Shown in pieces: positions 25,116-33,455 of a DNA stretch of 64,000 bases. The notes under the pieces were generated by a model, which was not told the origin of the DNA, did not search any database, and worked only from the letters and a program-made list of their open reading frames with translations. Each line of letters begins with the position of its first letter. Position 1 is the first letter of the stretch. The stretch is from contig NC_021021.1 of the NCBI RefSeq assembly GCF_000210055.1, positions 3,513,790-3,577,789 of the forward strand, written 5' to 3'. Source of the DNA: Gordonibacter pamelaeae 7-10-1-b. Lineage in GTDB: Bacteria; Actinomycetota; Coriobacteriia; Coriobacteriales; Eggerthellaceae. Position numbers and translations under genes: made by a program.

Positions 25116-25144
25116 GAGCCCCTCGGGATGACCCCGAGGGGCTC
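25116..25144. terminator. Convergent hairpin between hipA and the YraN-like gene
   Basis: Arms GAGCCCCTCGGG and CCCGAGGGGCTC close around a 5-nt loop (the inner G-C pairs may shorten it). It lies between two converging genes. On the minus strand a TCTTCCGTT stretch follows. Confidence 0.65.
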
Positions 25145-25178
25145 CCGGCCCTCCAGCGGGGGCCGGGATGGAGGTCGG

Positions 25179-25544
25179 TTACTCGACCCCGCAGCTGAAG
25201 GCGTTGATGTGGTGCCTCAGGAGTGCCCTGTCGGCGCTCACGACCAGCATGTCGATGATGTCGAAGCGGACCTGGATTTCGCCGTCGGGTGAGTTACCAG
25301 CGAGCCAGGAAGCCGCCGCGATCTCAAGGTCGCTGCGCTTGACCTTGCCACCCTCGAAGCCACCCTCGCCGTACTCGGTTGCGGTGACGTCGATGAAGAC
25401 CAGGGTGTCCTCGTCGTTGGCGACCAGATCGATCCGGGTTCCCTCGGGGGAAGTCCAACCGGCCTCGAGAAGCTCGTATCCCTTGCGCTCGATGAAGCGG
25501 GTGGCTGCCTTGACTGCCTTCTCCTGAAGTTCGAAATTGCTCAT
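25179..25544 (-). CDS. YraN/UPF0102-like nuclease-fold protein
   Basis: This 121-residue protein resembles the YraN/UPF0102 family of restriction-endonuclease-like fold: a helical start (ELQEKAVKAATRFIERKGYELLEAGW), then GTRIDLVANDEDTLVFIDVTATEYG. The usual GEIDLI...FVEVK core appears with Asp retained but the Glu-x-Lys replaced by Asp-Val-Thr, so catalysis is doubtful. Similar proteins are common on actinobacterial mobile elements. It is monocistronic on the minus strand, convergent with hipA. Confidence 0.65.
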   Translation of the reverse strand: MSNFELQEKAVKAATRFIERKGYELLEAGWTSPEGTRIDLVANDEDTLVFIDVTATEYGEGGFEGGKVKRSDLEIAAASWLAGNSPDGEIQVRFDIIDMLVVSADRALLRHHINAFSCGVE

Positions 25545-26284
25545 GATGACCTCCGTTTGTTCGTGGCCGGCCCCTTTGGCCTGCCTTGTGATCCGGAAGC
25601 CGCTCAGGTTCTGGCCGAAGGCAAGGAGTGAAGCGAAAACCCGTCAGGGCCCGAGTTTTGCGCAGCAAAAGTTTTTCGCGCCTTGCCCGAAGAGCCTGGT
25701 TCTGAGCGAGCGTGGCGAAGCCAAGGAAGGCGAAGGAGGGCGTCCCGGCATAGGGGGGTTCTGCGCAATGGATTCAGTAGTCTGGACGGCCTGCCTGCTA
25801 TGAGCGTGAATTTGAGCTGAAGACGGTTGGACCGAACGAGGCAACCAGAGTGATTGACTGCATGACGATAACTTGGTTTCATCGGCCATTGCCATAGGTG
25901 GGTTCAATTCGAGGGTTGGCAAGGTCGCGCGAAGAGTTTGCAACAGCATGCTGACTCAGCGACAAAACCAGAAACATTCCCTGCTTCTTCATCGACTTGC
26001 ACGTGAGCACTAAGGGCACTTGTCGCCACTCGCCTTCATTGCGGGAGCTATACCGACCGGGCTGGTCCTGCGGAAGCCAATGGCTTAGGTCTCCCCGCGG
26101 CTCTTTCGTGCGAAAGGCCGCTCCTCATGATTCGCTCTCAAGCCCGCCGCCCCGCTAATCCAACGGGTGGGCGGGCTTGCCCCCTCCACTGTCCAATATG
26201 CGGATACGCCAACCACCTGCAACTATTTACGATACAAATGAGCTGTTATTAGACGATAGCTAAGGACTTCGCCCTGGTCAGTGA
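25545..26284. other. Intergenic region upstream of the type I restriction operon
   Basis: No gene is supported; a plus-strand frame at 25537-25803 has poor composition. The stretch holds inverted arms AAGCCCGCC (26140-26148) and GGCGGGCTT (26170-26178), and a sequence ATACAAATG (26232-26240) that is inverted relative to the operator at 26293. Confidence 0.45.
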
Positions 26285-26307
26285 TATACTTTCATTTGTA
26301 TTGCATT
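26285..26307 (+). promoter_or_regulatory. Promoter and 15-bp operator of the type I restriction operon
   Basis: A -10-like TATACT (26285-26290) is followed by CATTTGTATTGCATT (26293-26307). The same 15 bases occur in the same orientation before the RHH gene of the second restriction operon (54668-54682). The inverted half-site ATACAAATG lies at 26232-26240. Confidence 0.7.
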
Positions 26308-26333
26308 CCGCAAACAGAATGTAAGGAATGACG

Positions 26334-26543
26334 ATGAGCTACAAGGAACTGATTAAGAGCGGTGTCGACGCGACCGACATCCAGCAGTACCTGGTCGATG
26401 GCGAGATGACAGCCATCACCATTCGCATCCCAAAGAACCTTCGAGATAGCGCCAAAGAGGCCGCGGAGCTTCGCGGTATGAGCTTCAGCGCGTTGATCCG
26501 CAAGTGCTTGATCGACGAGCTTTCTAATGTTGAGAGGGGCTAG
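26334..26543 (+). CDS. Ribbon-helix-helix regulator heading the type I restriction operon
   Basis: This protein of about 69 residues begins MSYKELIKSGVDATDIQQYL, followed by an RHH core (MTAITIRIPKNLRDSAKEAAELRGMSFSALIRKCLIDEL). The beta strand TAITIRIP would read DNA. AAGGA at 26323-26327 is correctly spaced for the ATG at 26334 and too close for the ATG at 26328. It ends one base before hsdM. It is a clear paralogue of the RHH protein at 54436-54648 (shared YLVDG and LRGMSFSA) and shares its upstream 15-mer, so it probably autoregulates and may cross-regulate. An antitoxin role is possible but no small toxin is adjacent. Confidence 0.8.
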   Translation: MSYKELIKSGVDATDIQQYLVDGEMTAITIRIPKNLRDSAKEAAELRGMSFSALIRKCLIDELSNVERG

Positions 26544-26544
26544 C

Positions 26545-28125
26545 ATGGCCAATACCACTAAGGAGCAACAGAGGGCGGAACTGCATAAGACAATTTGGTC
26601 CATTGCAGATGACCTGCGCGGCAGCGTTGATGGCTGGGACTTCAAGCAGTACATCCTCTGCACGCTGTTCTATCGTTTTGTCAGCGAGAACCTTTGCACC
26701 TATCTTGCCGAGCAAGAGGGCGATGCTTCTTTTGACTATGCCTCCATGTCTGATGATCAGGCCGAATGGGGCCGCGGGGAGACTGTCAAGGAGAAGGGCT
26801 TCTTCATCCTTCCGAGCGAGCTCTTTTGCAACATCCTCAAGCACGTTGACAAGGATGGCATGCGCTTGACGGAGGATGGGCAGGACCTCAATGAGCTGCT
26901 TTCCCAGACATTTAAGAATATCGAGGGCTCTGCCGTTGGCACGGAATCTGAGGGCGACCTCAAGGGTCTTTTCGACGATATGGACGTCAACAGTGCCAAG
27001 CTTGGCAACTCCGTCATCGAGCGTAACAAGAAGCTCGTTAAGCTAATTTCAAAGATTGGTTCGCTAGATTTTGGCGGAGCATTCCAAGACAACTCCATCG
27101 ACGCCTTTGGCGATGCGTACGAGTACCTCATGACTATGTATGCCTCCAACGCCGGCAAGTCCGGTGGCGAGTTCTTCACCCCGCAGGAGGTGGGCGAGCT
27201 TTTGGCGCGTATCGCCATCGGCGATCGCAAGAGCGTGAATAAGGTGTACGATCCTTGCTGCGGCAGCGGTGGACTGCTTCTTAAGTTTGCAAAGATCCTG
27301 GGTAAGGAAAACGTGCGCAACGGCTATTTTGGCCAGGAGATCAACCTGACCACATACAACCTGGCGCGTATCAACATGTTTCTGCACGATGTGAACTTCG
27401 ATAAGTTCGATATCGCGTTGGGCGATACCCTCAAGGAACCTGCCCATTGGGACGATGAGCCGTTCGATGCCATCGTTTCGAATCCCCCATATTCGATTAA
27501 GTGGGAAGGCAAGGCCAATCCGCTTAACATCAATGACGCACGCTTTAGCCCCGCAGGCGTCTTGGCGCCTGCTAGCAAGGCGGACCTTGCCTTCACGATG
27601 CATATGTTGAGTTGGCTTTCCACTGAGGGCACGGCTGCCATCGTCGAGTTTCCCGGCGTGCTCTACCGTGGAGGTGCCGAGGGCAAGATTCGCGACTATC
27701 TGGTGCGCAACAACTTCGTTGAGGCGGTTATTCAGCTTCCTGCTGACCTGTTCTTCGGTACCACCATCGCCACCTGCATCATCGTGCTCAAGAAGAACAA
27801 GACCGCAAGCGATGTGCTGTTCATCGATGCGAGCGAGCAATTTGAGCGCCGTGATTCCAAGAACAAGCTGATGCCGGCGAACATCGAGCGCATCATGGCT
27901 GCCGTCAGCTCGCGCGAGGAAGAGGAGCATTTCGCCAGGTGCGTCGCCAATGACGAGGTCTTGGCAAATGATGCGAACCTGTCCGTCAGCTCGTATGTCG
28001 AGAAGAAGGATGAGCGCGAGGAAATCGATATTGCCGAGCTCAACGCCGAGATCACCCGCATCGTTGCGCGCGAGGACGAGCTGCGCCGCAAGATCGACGC
28101 CATCGTCGCAGATTTGGAGGCCTAG
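26545..28125 (+). CDS. hsdM: Type I restriction-modification methyltransferase subunit HsdM
   Basis: This protein of about 526 residues ([18 protein letters not shown]) carries an HsdM N-terminal helical domain, [16 protein letters not shown] motif [12 protein letters not shown] and catalytic NPPYS (N6-adenine class). It methylates the host site together with HsdS and forms the core of the restriction complex. The length is normal and the motifs are intact. The start at 26545 lies one base after the RHH stop region, and the stop is 2 bp before hsdS. Confidence 0.93.
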   Translation: MANTTKEQQRAELHKTIWSIADDLRGSVDGWDFKQYILCTLFYRFVSENLCTYLAEQEGDASFDYASMSDDQAEWGRGETVKEKGFFILPSELFCNILKHVDKDGMRLTEDGQDLNELLSQTFKNIEGSAVGTESEGDLKGLFDDMDVNSAKLGNSVIERNKKLVKLISKIGSLDFGGAFQDNSIDAFGDAYEYLMTMYASNAGKSGGEFFTPQEVGELLARIAIGDRKSVNKVYDPCCGSGGLLLKFAKILGKENVRNGYFGQEINLTTYNLARINMFLHDVNFDKFDIALGDTLKEPAHWDDEPFDAIVSNPPYSIKWEGKANPLNINDARFSPAGVLAPASKADLAFTMHMLSWLSTEGTAAIVEFPGVLYRGGAEGKIRDYLVRNNFVEAVIQLPADLFFGTTIATCIIVLKKNKTASDVLFIDASEQFERRDSKNKLMPANIERIMAAVSSREEEEHFARCVANDEVLANDANLSVSSYVEKKDEREEIDIAELNAEITRIVAREDELRRKIDAIVADLEA

Positions 28126-28127
28126 CT

Positions 28128-28772
28128 ATGAGCAAGATTGACGAGCTGATTGAGCGCCTCTGTCCTGATGGGGTGGAATATAAGAAACTTTCATGTCTTG
28201 CAAGTTATGCAAGAGAGAGAATTGCCGCAAGTGACTTGGAACCAGGTTCGTATGTTGGCGTTAACGAACTTCTGCAAGAGTATCGTGGCCGCAGCTATGA
28301 AGTTCACGTTCCGTCAGAGGAAAAATGCATCTCGTATAGGCCGGGAGACGTGCTTCTTGGCAATATCCGCCCGTATCTGAAAAAGATGTGGTTGGCTGAT
28401 TGTTTCGGGGGGACGAATGGCGATGTCCTTGTTATTCGCGTCTGCGACGCTGCACAGTTGAGTCCGCGTTTTTTATGGCAGGTTTTGGCAGGTAGAGCTT
28501 TCACGGAATACAACATTTCGCATTCGAAGGGCGCAAAAATGCCGCGCGGCGACAAAAAGGCAATCATGGATTTTTACATCCCTGTTCCGCCGATAGAAGT
28601 GCAGGAAGAAATCGTCCGAGTGCTAGACTCCTTCGCGGAGCTGGAGGCGGAGCTGGAGGCGGAGCTGGAGGCGGAGCTGGAGGCGCGCAAGCGCCAGTAC
28701 GCCTACTATCGCGATCGACTCTTGACCTTTGAAGAGAGAGAGAGAGAGAGTAAGGTGGGTCACGTTAGGTGA
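28128..28772 (+). CDS. hsdS: Type I specificity subunit HsdS, N-terminal half (out of phase with C half)
   Basis: This 214-residue frame holds the first target-recognition domain ([15 protein letters not shown] to [19 protein letters not shown]) and the central coiled region with four LEAE-type repeats, ending in [19 protein letters not shown]. It then runs through nine AG dinucleotides (28733-28750), switches to [12 protein letters not shown] and stops. The second half of the protein continues in another frame. With 7 or 10 AG units the two halves would form one normal two-domain HsdS of about 387 residues. In the present state only a half-subunit would be made. Half-HsdS proteins can sometimes dimerise, so activity is not ruled out. 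Confidence 0.85.
   Translation: MSKIDELIERLCPDGVEYKKLSCLASYARERIAASDLEPGSYVGVNELLQEYRGRSYEVHVPSEEKCISYRPGDVLLGNIRPYLKKMWLADCFGGTNGDVLVIRVCDAAQLSPRFLWQVLAGRAFTEYNISHSKGAKMPRGDKKAIMDFYIPVPPIEVQEEIVRVLDSFAELEAELEAELEAELEARKRQYAYYRDRLLTFEERERESKVGHVR
28638..28685 (+). repeat. Four 12-bp tandem repeats in the central HsdS helix
   Basis: GAGCTGGAGGCG is repeated four times exactly, encoding (ELEA)4 in the spacer between the target-recognition domains. In EcoR124-type enzymes a change in copy number of a 4-residue repeat here changes the length of the recognised DNA spacer. Confidence 0.85.
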
Positions 28773-29292
28773 TATAGCATCTATGAAAGCCGGCAAAGCT
28801 ATAGCTGCTTCGAAAATTACAGAGTGCGCGAATTCTGTGAGTTCTGTGAGATGCTTTGGGGCTAATGGCCTGCGCGGGTATGTGCCTCGATCGAATCAAT
28901 CCGGAAACGCAGTTTTGATTGGTAGGCAAGGCGCCTTGTGCGGGAATGTGTACTTTGTGGATGGCGACTACTATGCCACTGAACACGCCGTTGTTGCTGC
29001 CCCACGTGAAGGAGTTGATTGTTGTTATCTGTTTTATGCACTTGCAGCGGCTAACTTAAATCAGTTTAAGACTGCGGGCGCCCAACCGGGGCTTTCGGTT
29101 GAGAGGCTTAAAAAAGTTAAGGTGGCGCTTCCCGATGTGGAAACGCAACGCCGAATTGCTAAGACTCTCGAGCAGTTTGATGTTCTCATCAACGACATCT
29201 CCCAGGGTCTTCCTGCGGAGATTGAGGCGCGGCGTAAGCAATATGCTTACTACCGTGACAAGCTCTTGAGCTTCAAGGAGAAAGTCGCATGA
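28729..29292 (+). CDS. hsdS: HsdS C-terminal half (second target-recognition domain)
   Basis: This frame begins within the AG tract and encodes [21 protein letters not shown] through [22 protein letters not shown] and [15 protein letters not shown], a complete second recognition domain with its conserved helical end. It has no ribosome binding site or proper start of its own; a TTG at 28729 is the first possible start. It overlaps the hsdR start (ATGA). Frame comparison shows that it needs two more bases, or one fewer (mod 3), in the AG tract to be read from the hsdS start. Confidence 0.8.
   Translation: MKRERERVRWVTLGDIASMKAGKAIAASKITECANSVSSVRCFGANGLRGYVPRSNQSGNAVLIGRQGALCGNVYFVDGDYYATEHAVVAAPREGVDCCYLFYALAAANLNQFKTAGAQPGLSVERLKKVKVALPDVETQRRIAKTLEQFDVLINDISQGLPAEIEARRKQYAYYRDKLLSFKEKVA
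28733..28750 (+). repeat. (AG)9 tract in hsdS
   Basis: Nine uninterrupted AG units lie exactly where hsdS changes frame. Slipped-strand mispairing in such tracts switches genes on and off. Confidence 0.9.
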
Positions 29293-32200
29293 GCGAGATA
29301 AACTACGAATACACGAGCGTGCCTGAGCCAGAGCTCGGGCCCTCTTTGGCTGATGAGCTTTCAGGTAGTATCGACTTCGACGTCATGGCGTTTGGCGGTC
29401 AGGCTACGGTGTGCTCGACGCTGCCCAAGCAGCAGCGTCGCTCGTCCGCTTATCAGTCGGAAGCGCAGCTCGAGGACGCCTTTGTAAAACAGCTCTGCCG
29501 ACAGGGCTATGAGCGTCTTGTTGTTTCTAGCGAAGAGGAGCTCATCGCCAATCTTCGCGCGCAGCTGGAGGCCCTAAATCACATTAGCTTCTCCGACAAG
29601 GAATGGGTGCGCCTGTTCAAGGGTTGGATCGCTGCAGACAACGACGGCATTGTCGAGAAGACGCACCGCATTCAGCGAGACCATGTCTATGCACTTCGCA
29701 TGGATGACGGCTCAGTTCGCAACGTTTCCCTCATCGACAAGCGCAACGTGCACAACAATCGCATGCAGGTGATGAATCAGTACGCTCAGCAGGGAAGCTA
29801 CGACAACCGCTATGACGTGACGGTGCTGGTGAATGGCCTACCGCTCGTGCACATCGAGCTCAAGCGTCGCGGCGTCGCTATCCAAGAGGCATTCAACCAA
29901 ATCGAGCGCTATCAGCGTGACAGCTTCTGGTCCGGCTGCGGGCTGTACGAGTATGTGCAAATCTTCGTCATCTCCAACGGCACGCATACCAAGTACTACT
30001 CCAACACCACTCGTTTCTCTGCTATCGAGGAGCGTGCTGGCAAGAAGACGCGTGGCAAGAAGAGCTCGAACAGCTTCAAGTTCACCAGCTGGTGGGCTGC
30101 AGCTGACAATATGCCCATCTACGACCTCGTGCCCTTCACTGCGACTTTCTTCGCCAAGCACGCATTGCTCAACATCCTCACGAAGTACTGCGTCTTTGAC
30201 GTTGAAGAGAAGCTGCTCGTCATGCGCCCGTATCAGATCGTGGCTACGGAGCGCATCTTGAACCGCATTCTCGTCAGCGAGAACAACAAGGACATGCTCG
30301 GCACCCTGCGCGCCGGCGGCTACGTGTGGCATACCACGGGATCGGGCAAGACGCTGACCAGCTTCAAGACGGCGCAGCTCGCCAGCCAGATGGAGGGCGT
30401 GGACAAGGTCATGTTCGTCGTGGACCGCAAGGACCTCGACTATCAGACCATGCGCGAGTACGACCGCTTCGAGAAGGGCGCGGTTGACGGCAGCGAGTCC
30501 TCCACGGTGCTTGCAAGGCAGCTTGCCAACCCTGACTGCCGCATCCTGGTGACCACTATCCAGAAGCTCGCCTGCTTTATCAAGAAGAACAAGGGGCATG
30601 AGGTCTATGCGCAGCATTGCGTCATCATCTTCGACGAGTGCCATCGCAGCCAGTTTGGCGAGATGCATGCGTCCATCACCAAGCACTTCAAGAACTACCA
30701 TCTGTTTGGCTTCACGGGCACGCCGATCTTCGCCGACAACGCCGGCAGCGGGCGCAATTTCAACTTGCGTACTACCGAGCAGGCCTTCGGTGACAAGCTG
30801 CATACCTATACTATCGTGGATGCCATTCGCGACGAGAACGTGCTTCCCTTCCGCGTGGATTACATCCAGACCATACGAGAGCGCGATCAGTACGAGGACC
30901 AGAAGGTCTACGACATCTACCGCGAGGGAGCCTACAAAGCGGCGGCCCGCGTTGATTTGGTGACCAACTACATCCTCGACCACTTTGCTCAGAAGACCAA
31001 GCGCAGCCACGGTTATTCCCTTAAGGGCACGCGCGTCATGGGCTTTAACTCCATCCTTGCCACTGCGAGCATCGATATGGCCAAGGTGTACTACACCGCT
31101 TTCAAGCGCATTCAGGAAGAGCGCGGCGGCGAGAGGCTGAAGGTGGCGATCATCTACAGCTTTGGCCCTAACGAGGCCGACGACGGCTGCGGTCTGCCCG
31201 ACGAGAGCTTCGATGTGGAGAGCTTGGACACGCCGAGCCGAGACTTTCTTGCAGATGCCATCGCGGACTACAACGCGATGTTCTCCACGAGCTTCGACAC
31301 GAGTTCCCAGGGCTTCCAGAATTACTACAAGGACCTGTCTGATCGCATGAAGAAGCGTCAGGTGGATTTGACCATCGTGGTCAACATGTTCCTGACGGGC
31401 TTTGACGCCACGACGCTTAACACGTTGTGGGTTGACAAAGACTTGCGTGACCATGGTCTCATCCAGGCGTTTAGCCGCACCAATCGCATCCTCAATTCTG
31501 TGAAGACCTATGGCAATATCGTCTGCTTCCGCAATCTTGAGGACCGCGTTAACCACGCTATTAGCCTCTTTGGCGACAAGGAGGCCGGCGGCGTTGTGCT
31601 GCTCAAGCCGTACGCGGAGTATCTGGGCGAGTACCGCGAGCGTTTGGCTCAACTGCGCGAGCAGTTCCCTTTGGAGTCGGTTCTCAACGGCAACGCTCTT
31701 TTGGGCGAGGAGGCCGAGAAGGCTTTCATCCGCCTGTTTGGCGTGATTCTGCGTCTGCGCAACATCCTTACGGCTTTTGATGACTTTGCAGCAGACGACA
31801 CGTTGAACCCACGTGATGAGCAGGATTATCGCAGCGTGTATACGGACCTGTACCAGAAGTGGCGCAAGCAAAAGGAAGACGCCACGATCATCAACGACGA
31901 CCTTGTCTTCGAGGTCGAGTTGTTGAAGCAGGTTGATATCAACATCGACTACGTGCTGATGCTCGTGCAGAAGTATCACGATTCGAACTGCACCGACAAG
32001 ATGATCATCGGGGACATCGAGCGTGCGATTGGCGCGAGCTATGAGCTGCGCAATAAGAAGGACCTCATCGAGGCATTCATCGACAGCCTGGATTCTAGCA
32101 ACGATGTCACTGCCGACTGGGAGAAGTACCTGGCAGAGGCCAAGGAGCGCGAGCTTTCTGCCATCATCGAGGAGGAGGCTCTGGATGATATGGCAACGCG

Positions 32201-32381
32201 TGAGTTCATGGCCAATGCTTTCGTAGATGGCGGCGTTCCCGAGAGCGGCACCGAGGTGGCAAGTCTCATGACCAAGAAGCCGAGCCGCTTTGCCCCTGCC
32301 AATGCCTATGCGGACATGAAGGCACGCGTCTTGGAGAGGCTCAAGGGTTTTTTCGATAGATTCAATGGGTTGGGAAGGTAG
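29289..32381 (+). CDS. hsdR: Type I restriction endonuclease subunit HsdR
   Basis: This 1030-residue protein has a nuclease domain (YDVTVLVNGLPLVHIELKRRG; Asp and ELK of the PD-(D/E)xK fold), helicase Walker A WHTTGSGKTLTSF, DEAD-type box IIFDECHRSQFG, motif III GFTGTPIF and a late helicase motif (LIQAFSRTNRI). It translocates and cleaves unmethylated DNA with HsdM and HsdS. All motifs appear intact. The start overlaps the hsdS stop and the end is 6 bp before the next gene, so the operon continues. Confidence 0.93.
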   Translation: MSEINYEYTSVPEPELGPSLADELSGSIDFDVMAFGGQATVCSTLPKQQRRSSAYQSEAQLEDAFVKQLCRQGYERLVVSSEEELIANLRAQLEALNHISFSDKEWVRLFKGWIAADNDGIVEKTHRIQRDHVYALRMDDGSVRNVSLIDKRNVHNNRMQVMNQYAQQGSYDNRYDVTVLVNGLPLVHIELKRRGVAIQEAFNQIERYQRDSFWSGCGLYEYVQIFVISNGTHTKYYSNTTRFSAIEERAGKKTRGKKSSNSFKFTSWWAAADNMPIYDLVPFTATFFAKHALLNILTKYCVFDVEEKLLVMRPYQIVATERILNRILVSENNKDMLGTLRAGGYVWHTTGSGKTLTSFKTAQLASQMEGVDKVMFVVDRKDLDYQTMREYDRFEKGAVDGSESSTVLARQLANPDCRILVTTIQKLACFIKKNKGHEVYAQHCVIIFDECHRSQFGEMHASITKHFKNYHLFGFTGTPIFADNAGSGRNFNLRTTEQAFGDKLHTYTIVDAIRDENVLPFRVDYIQTIRERDQYEDQKVYDIYREGAYKAAARVDLVTNYILDHFAQKTKRSHGYSLKGTRVMGFNSILATASIDMAKVYYTAFKRIQEERGGERLKVAIIYSFGPNEADDGCGLPDESFDVESLDTPSRDFLADAIADYNAMFSTSFDTSSQGFQNYYKDLSDRMKKRQVDLTIVVNMFLTGFDATTLNTLWVDKDLRDHGLIQAFSRTNRILNSVKTYGNIVCFRNLEDRVNHAISLFGDKEAGGVVLLKPYAEYLGEYRERLAQLREQFPLESVLNGNALLGEEAEKAFIRLFGVILRLRNILTAFDDFAADDTLNPRDEQDYRSVYTDLYQKWRKQKEDATIINDDLVFEVELLKQVDINIDYVLMLVQKYHDSNCTDKMIIGDIERAIGASYELRNKKDLIEAFIDSLDSSNDVTADWEKYLAEAKERELSAIIEEEALDDMATREFMANAFVDGGVPESGTEVASLMTKKPSRFAPANAYADMKARVLERLKGFFDRFNGLGR

Positions 32382-32387
32382 ATCTCG

Positions 32388-33317
32388 GTGTGTGTTCCAG
32401 AGTGGGATTGGAGCTTCGTTTGCAGCGTTGCTTCTGCAGTTGCGGCCGTAGTTTCCGCAATTGTGGCTATTGTTGCAGTTATTCTCTCGCTGCGTGTGGC
32501 CTACAAGCAAGGGGAGGCGGCAAAGGAGCAGGCACGTCTCGCAGAAGAGCAGAAGGGAATTGCCGAGAGACAGGCGGCGTTCGAGCTGGAAATCAACCAG
32601 CGTGAAGAGCGAAGACACGCAAATTGGGTTGATGCAGAGGTCTGCGCCTTCCATCAAAAGCACAGTGCGGAAAGGTGGCTCATGCCGCTTTGCTTTGCAG
32701 CTTCTGCTTTTGACAAAACATGGCCTTACCGCCGTGAACTGTATCGAGACTTCTGCTGTTTGACTAATGAGGTTCAGCGCGCGCTATTTGAACGTGAGGG
32801 AATATCTCTTCGAGTGGGCGAATGGGATTGCGATAAGTCGCTATTCTCTTCGTGTGTAGACGCCCTTGAGGAGCTGTCAGCTCGTTCTTTCCCTGACGAT
32901 CGCTCAAGTGTTCTGTATGACAATGGCAAGTATCTCAGACGTTGTCTTGGGTATGGCGAGGCGCGTGTTGACGTTGTTGCAAGAGATGCGTGCTCCGCAC
33001 AGTCTCTTGGACGATTGTATGAACAACGGATTGTTGACGTGTTGTCAGAGGCCCTCGATGGCAAGGGAGGCTGTTGCCGCAAGCCCATTTCGCTTCTAAT
33101 GAAGGAGTATTCATTCGCAGAATCTGATGAGATTCAAGCTTGCCTCTTTGTGGCTGAGCTATGCATGTATTTGGCGATATTGGGAACATCTTCAGAGGAG
33201 TCTGAGCATGAATACGGCTCGTTAGATGACTACTTTGCCTCTGGTGGCTGCACTATGGAGGATTTGTTCCTTCGCGTGCTGTTTGAAGTCTATGTTCGTT
33301 TGCTTAGAAGCCGCTAG
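32388..33317 (+). CDS. Unknown membrane-anchored protein in the type I operon
   Basis: This 309-residue protein (GTG start) begins with a short polar head, a strongly hydrophobic segment (VASAVAAVVSAIVAIVAVIL, about 14-33) and a charged coiled coil (KQGEAAKEQARLAEEQKGIAERQ). The rest is a soluble helical domain with many Cys and Glu residues. I do not recognise a family. The architecture (one membrane helix, coiled coil, soluble domain) resembles sensor or effector proteins of defence operons. It starts 6 bp after hsdR and precedes the GmrSD-like gene by about 140 bp. It stands where the unrelated gene at 44304-45438 stands in the second operon. Confidence 0.6.
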   Translation: MCVPEWDWSFVCSVASAVAAVVSAIVAIVAVILSLRVAYKQGEAAKEQARLAEEQKGIAERQAAFELEINQREERRHANWVDAEVCAFHQKHSAERWLMPLCFAASAFDKTWPYRRELYRDFCCLTNEVQRALFEREGISLRVGEWDCDKSLFSSCVDALEELSARSFPDDRSSVLYDNGKYLRRCLGYGEARVDVVARDACSAQSLGRLYEQRIVDVLSEALDGKGGCCRKPISLLMKEYSFAESDEIQACLFVAELCMYLAILGTSSEESEHEYGSLDDYFASGGCTMEDLFLRVLFEVYVRLLRSR

Positions 33318-33455
33318 TAAATGTGCAATCTGTTCCAGCAACGCCGCCCAGCGGCCGTCGCGAAACTAAATTACAACGTCGACCTGCAACCCGTCCGGGT
33401 CAACTAGAATCCGTATCATGGTTTTCGACTCGTATTCTTCTTGAAAGGAAAACAT

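Noticed and set aside
25537-25803. An 88-codon plus-strand frame in the gap before the type I operon
   Set aside because: Composition looks like non-coding DNA, there is no ribosome binding site, and it overlaps the start of the YraN-like gene on the other strand.
28600-28760. A CRISPR-like or minisatellite array
   Set aside because: The repeats are in-frame coding repeats of hsdS with no spacers.
29838-32663. A 941-codon open frame on the minus strand opposite hsdR
   Set aside because: Shadow of hsdR, with no recognisable domain and no ribosome binding site that I could see.
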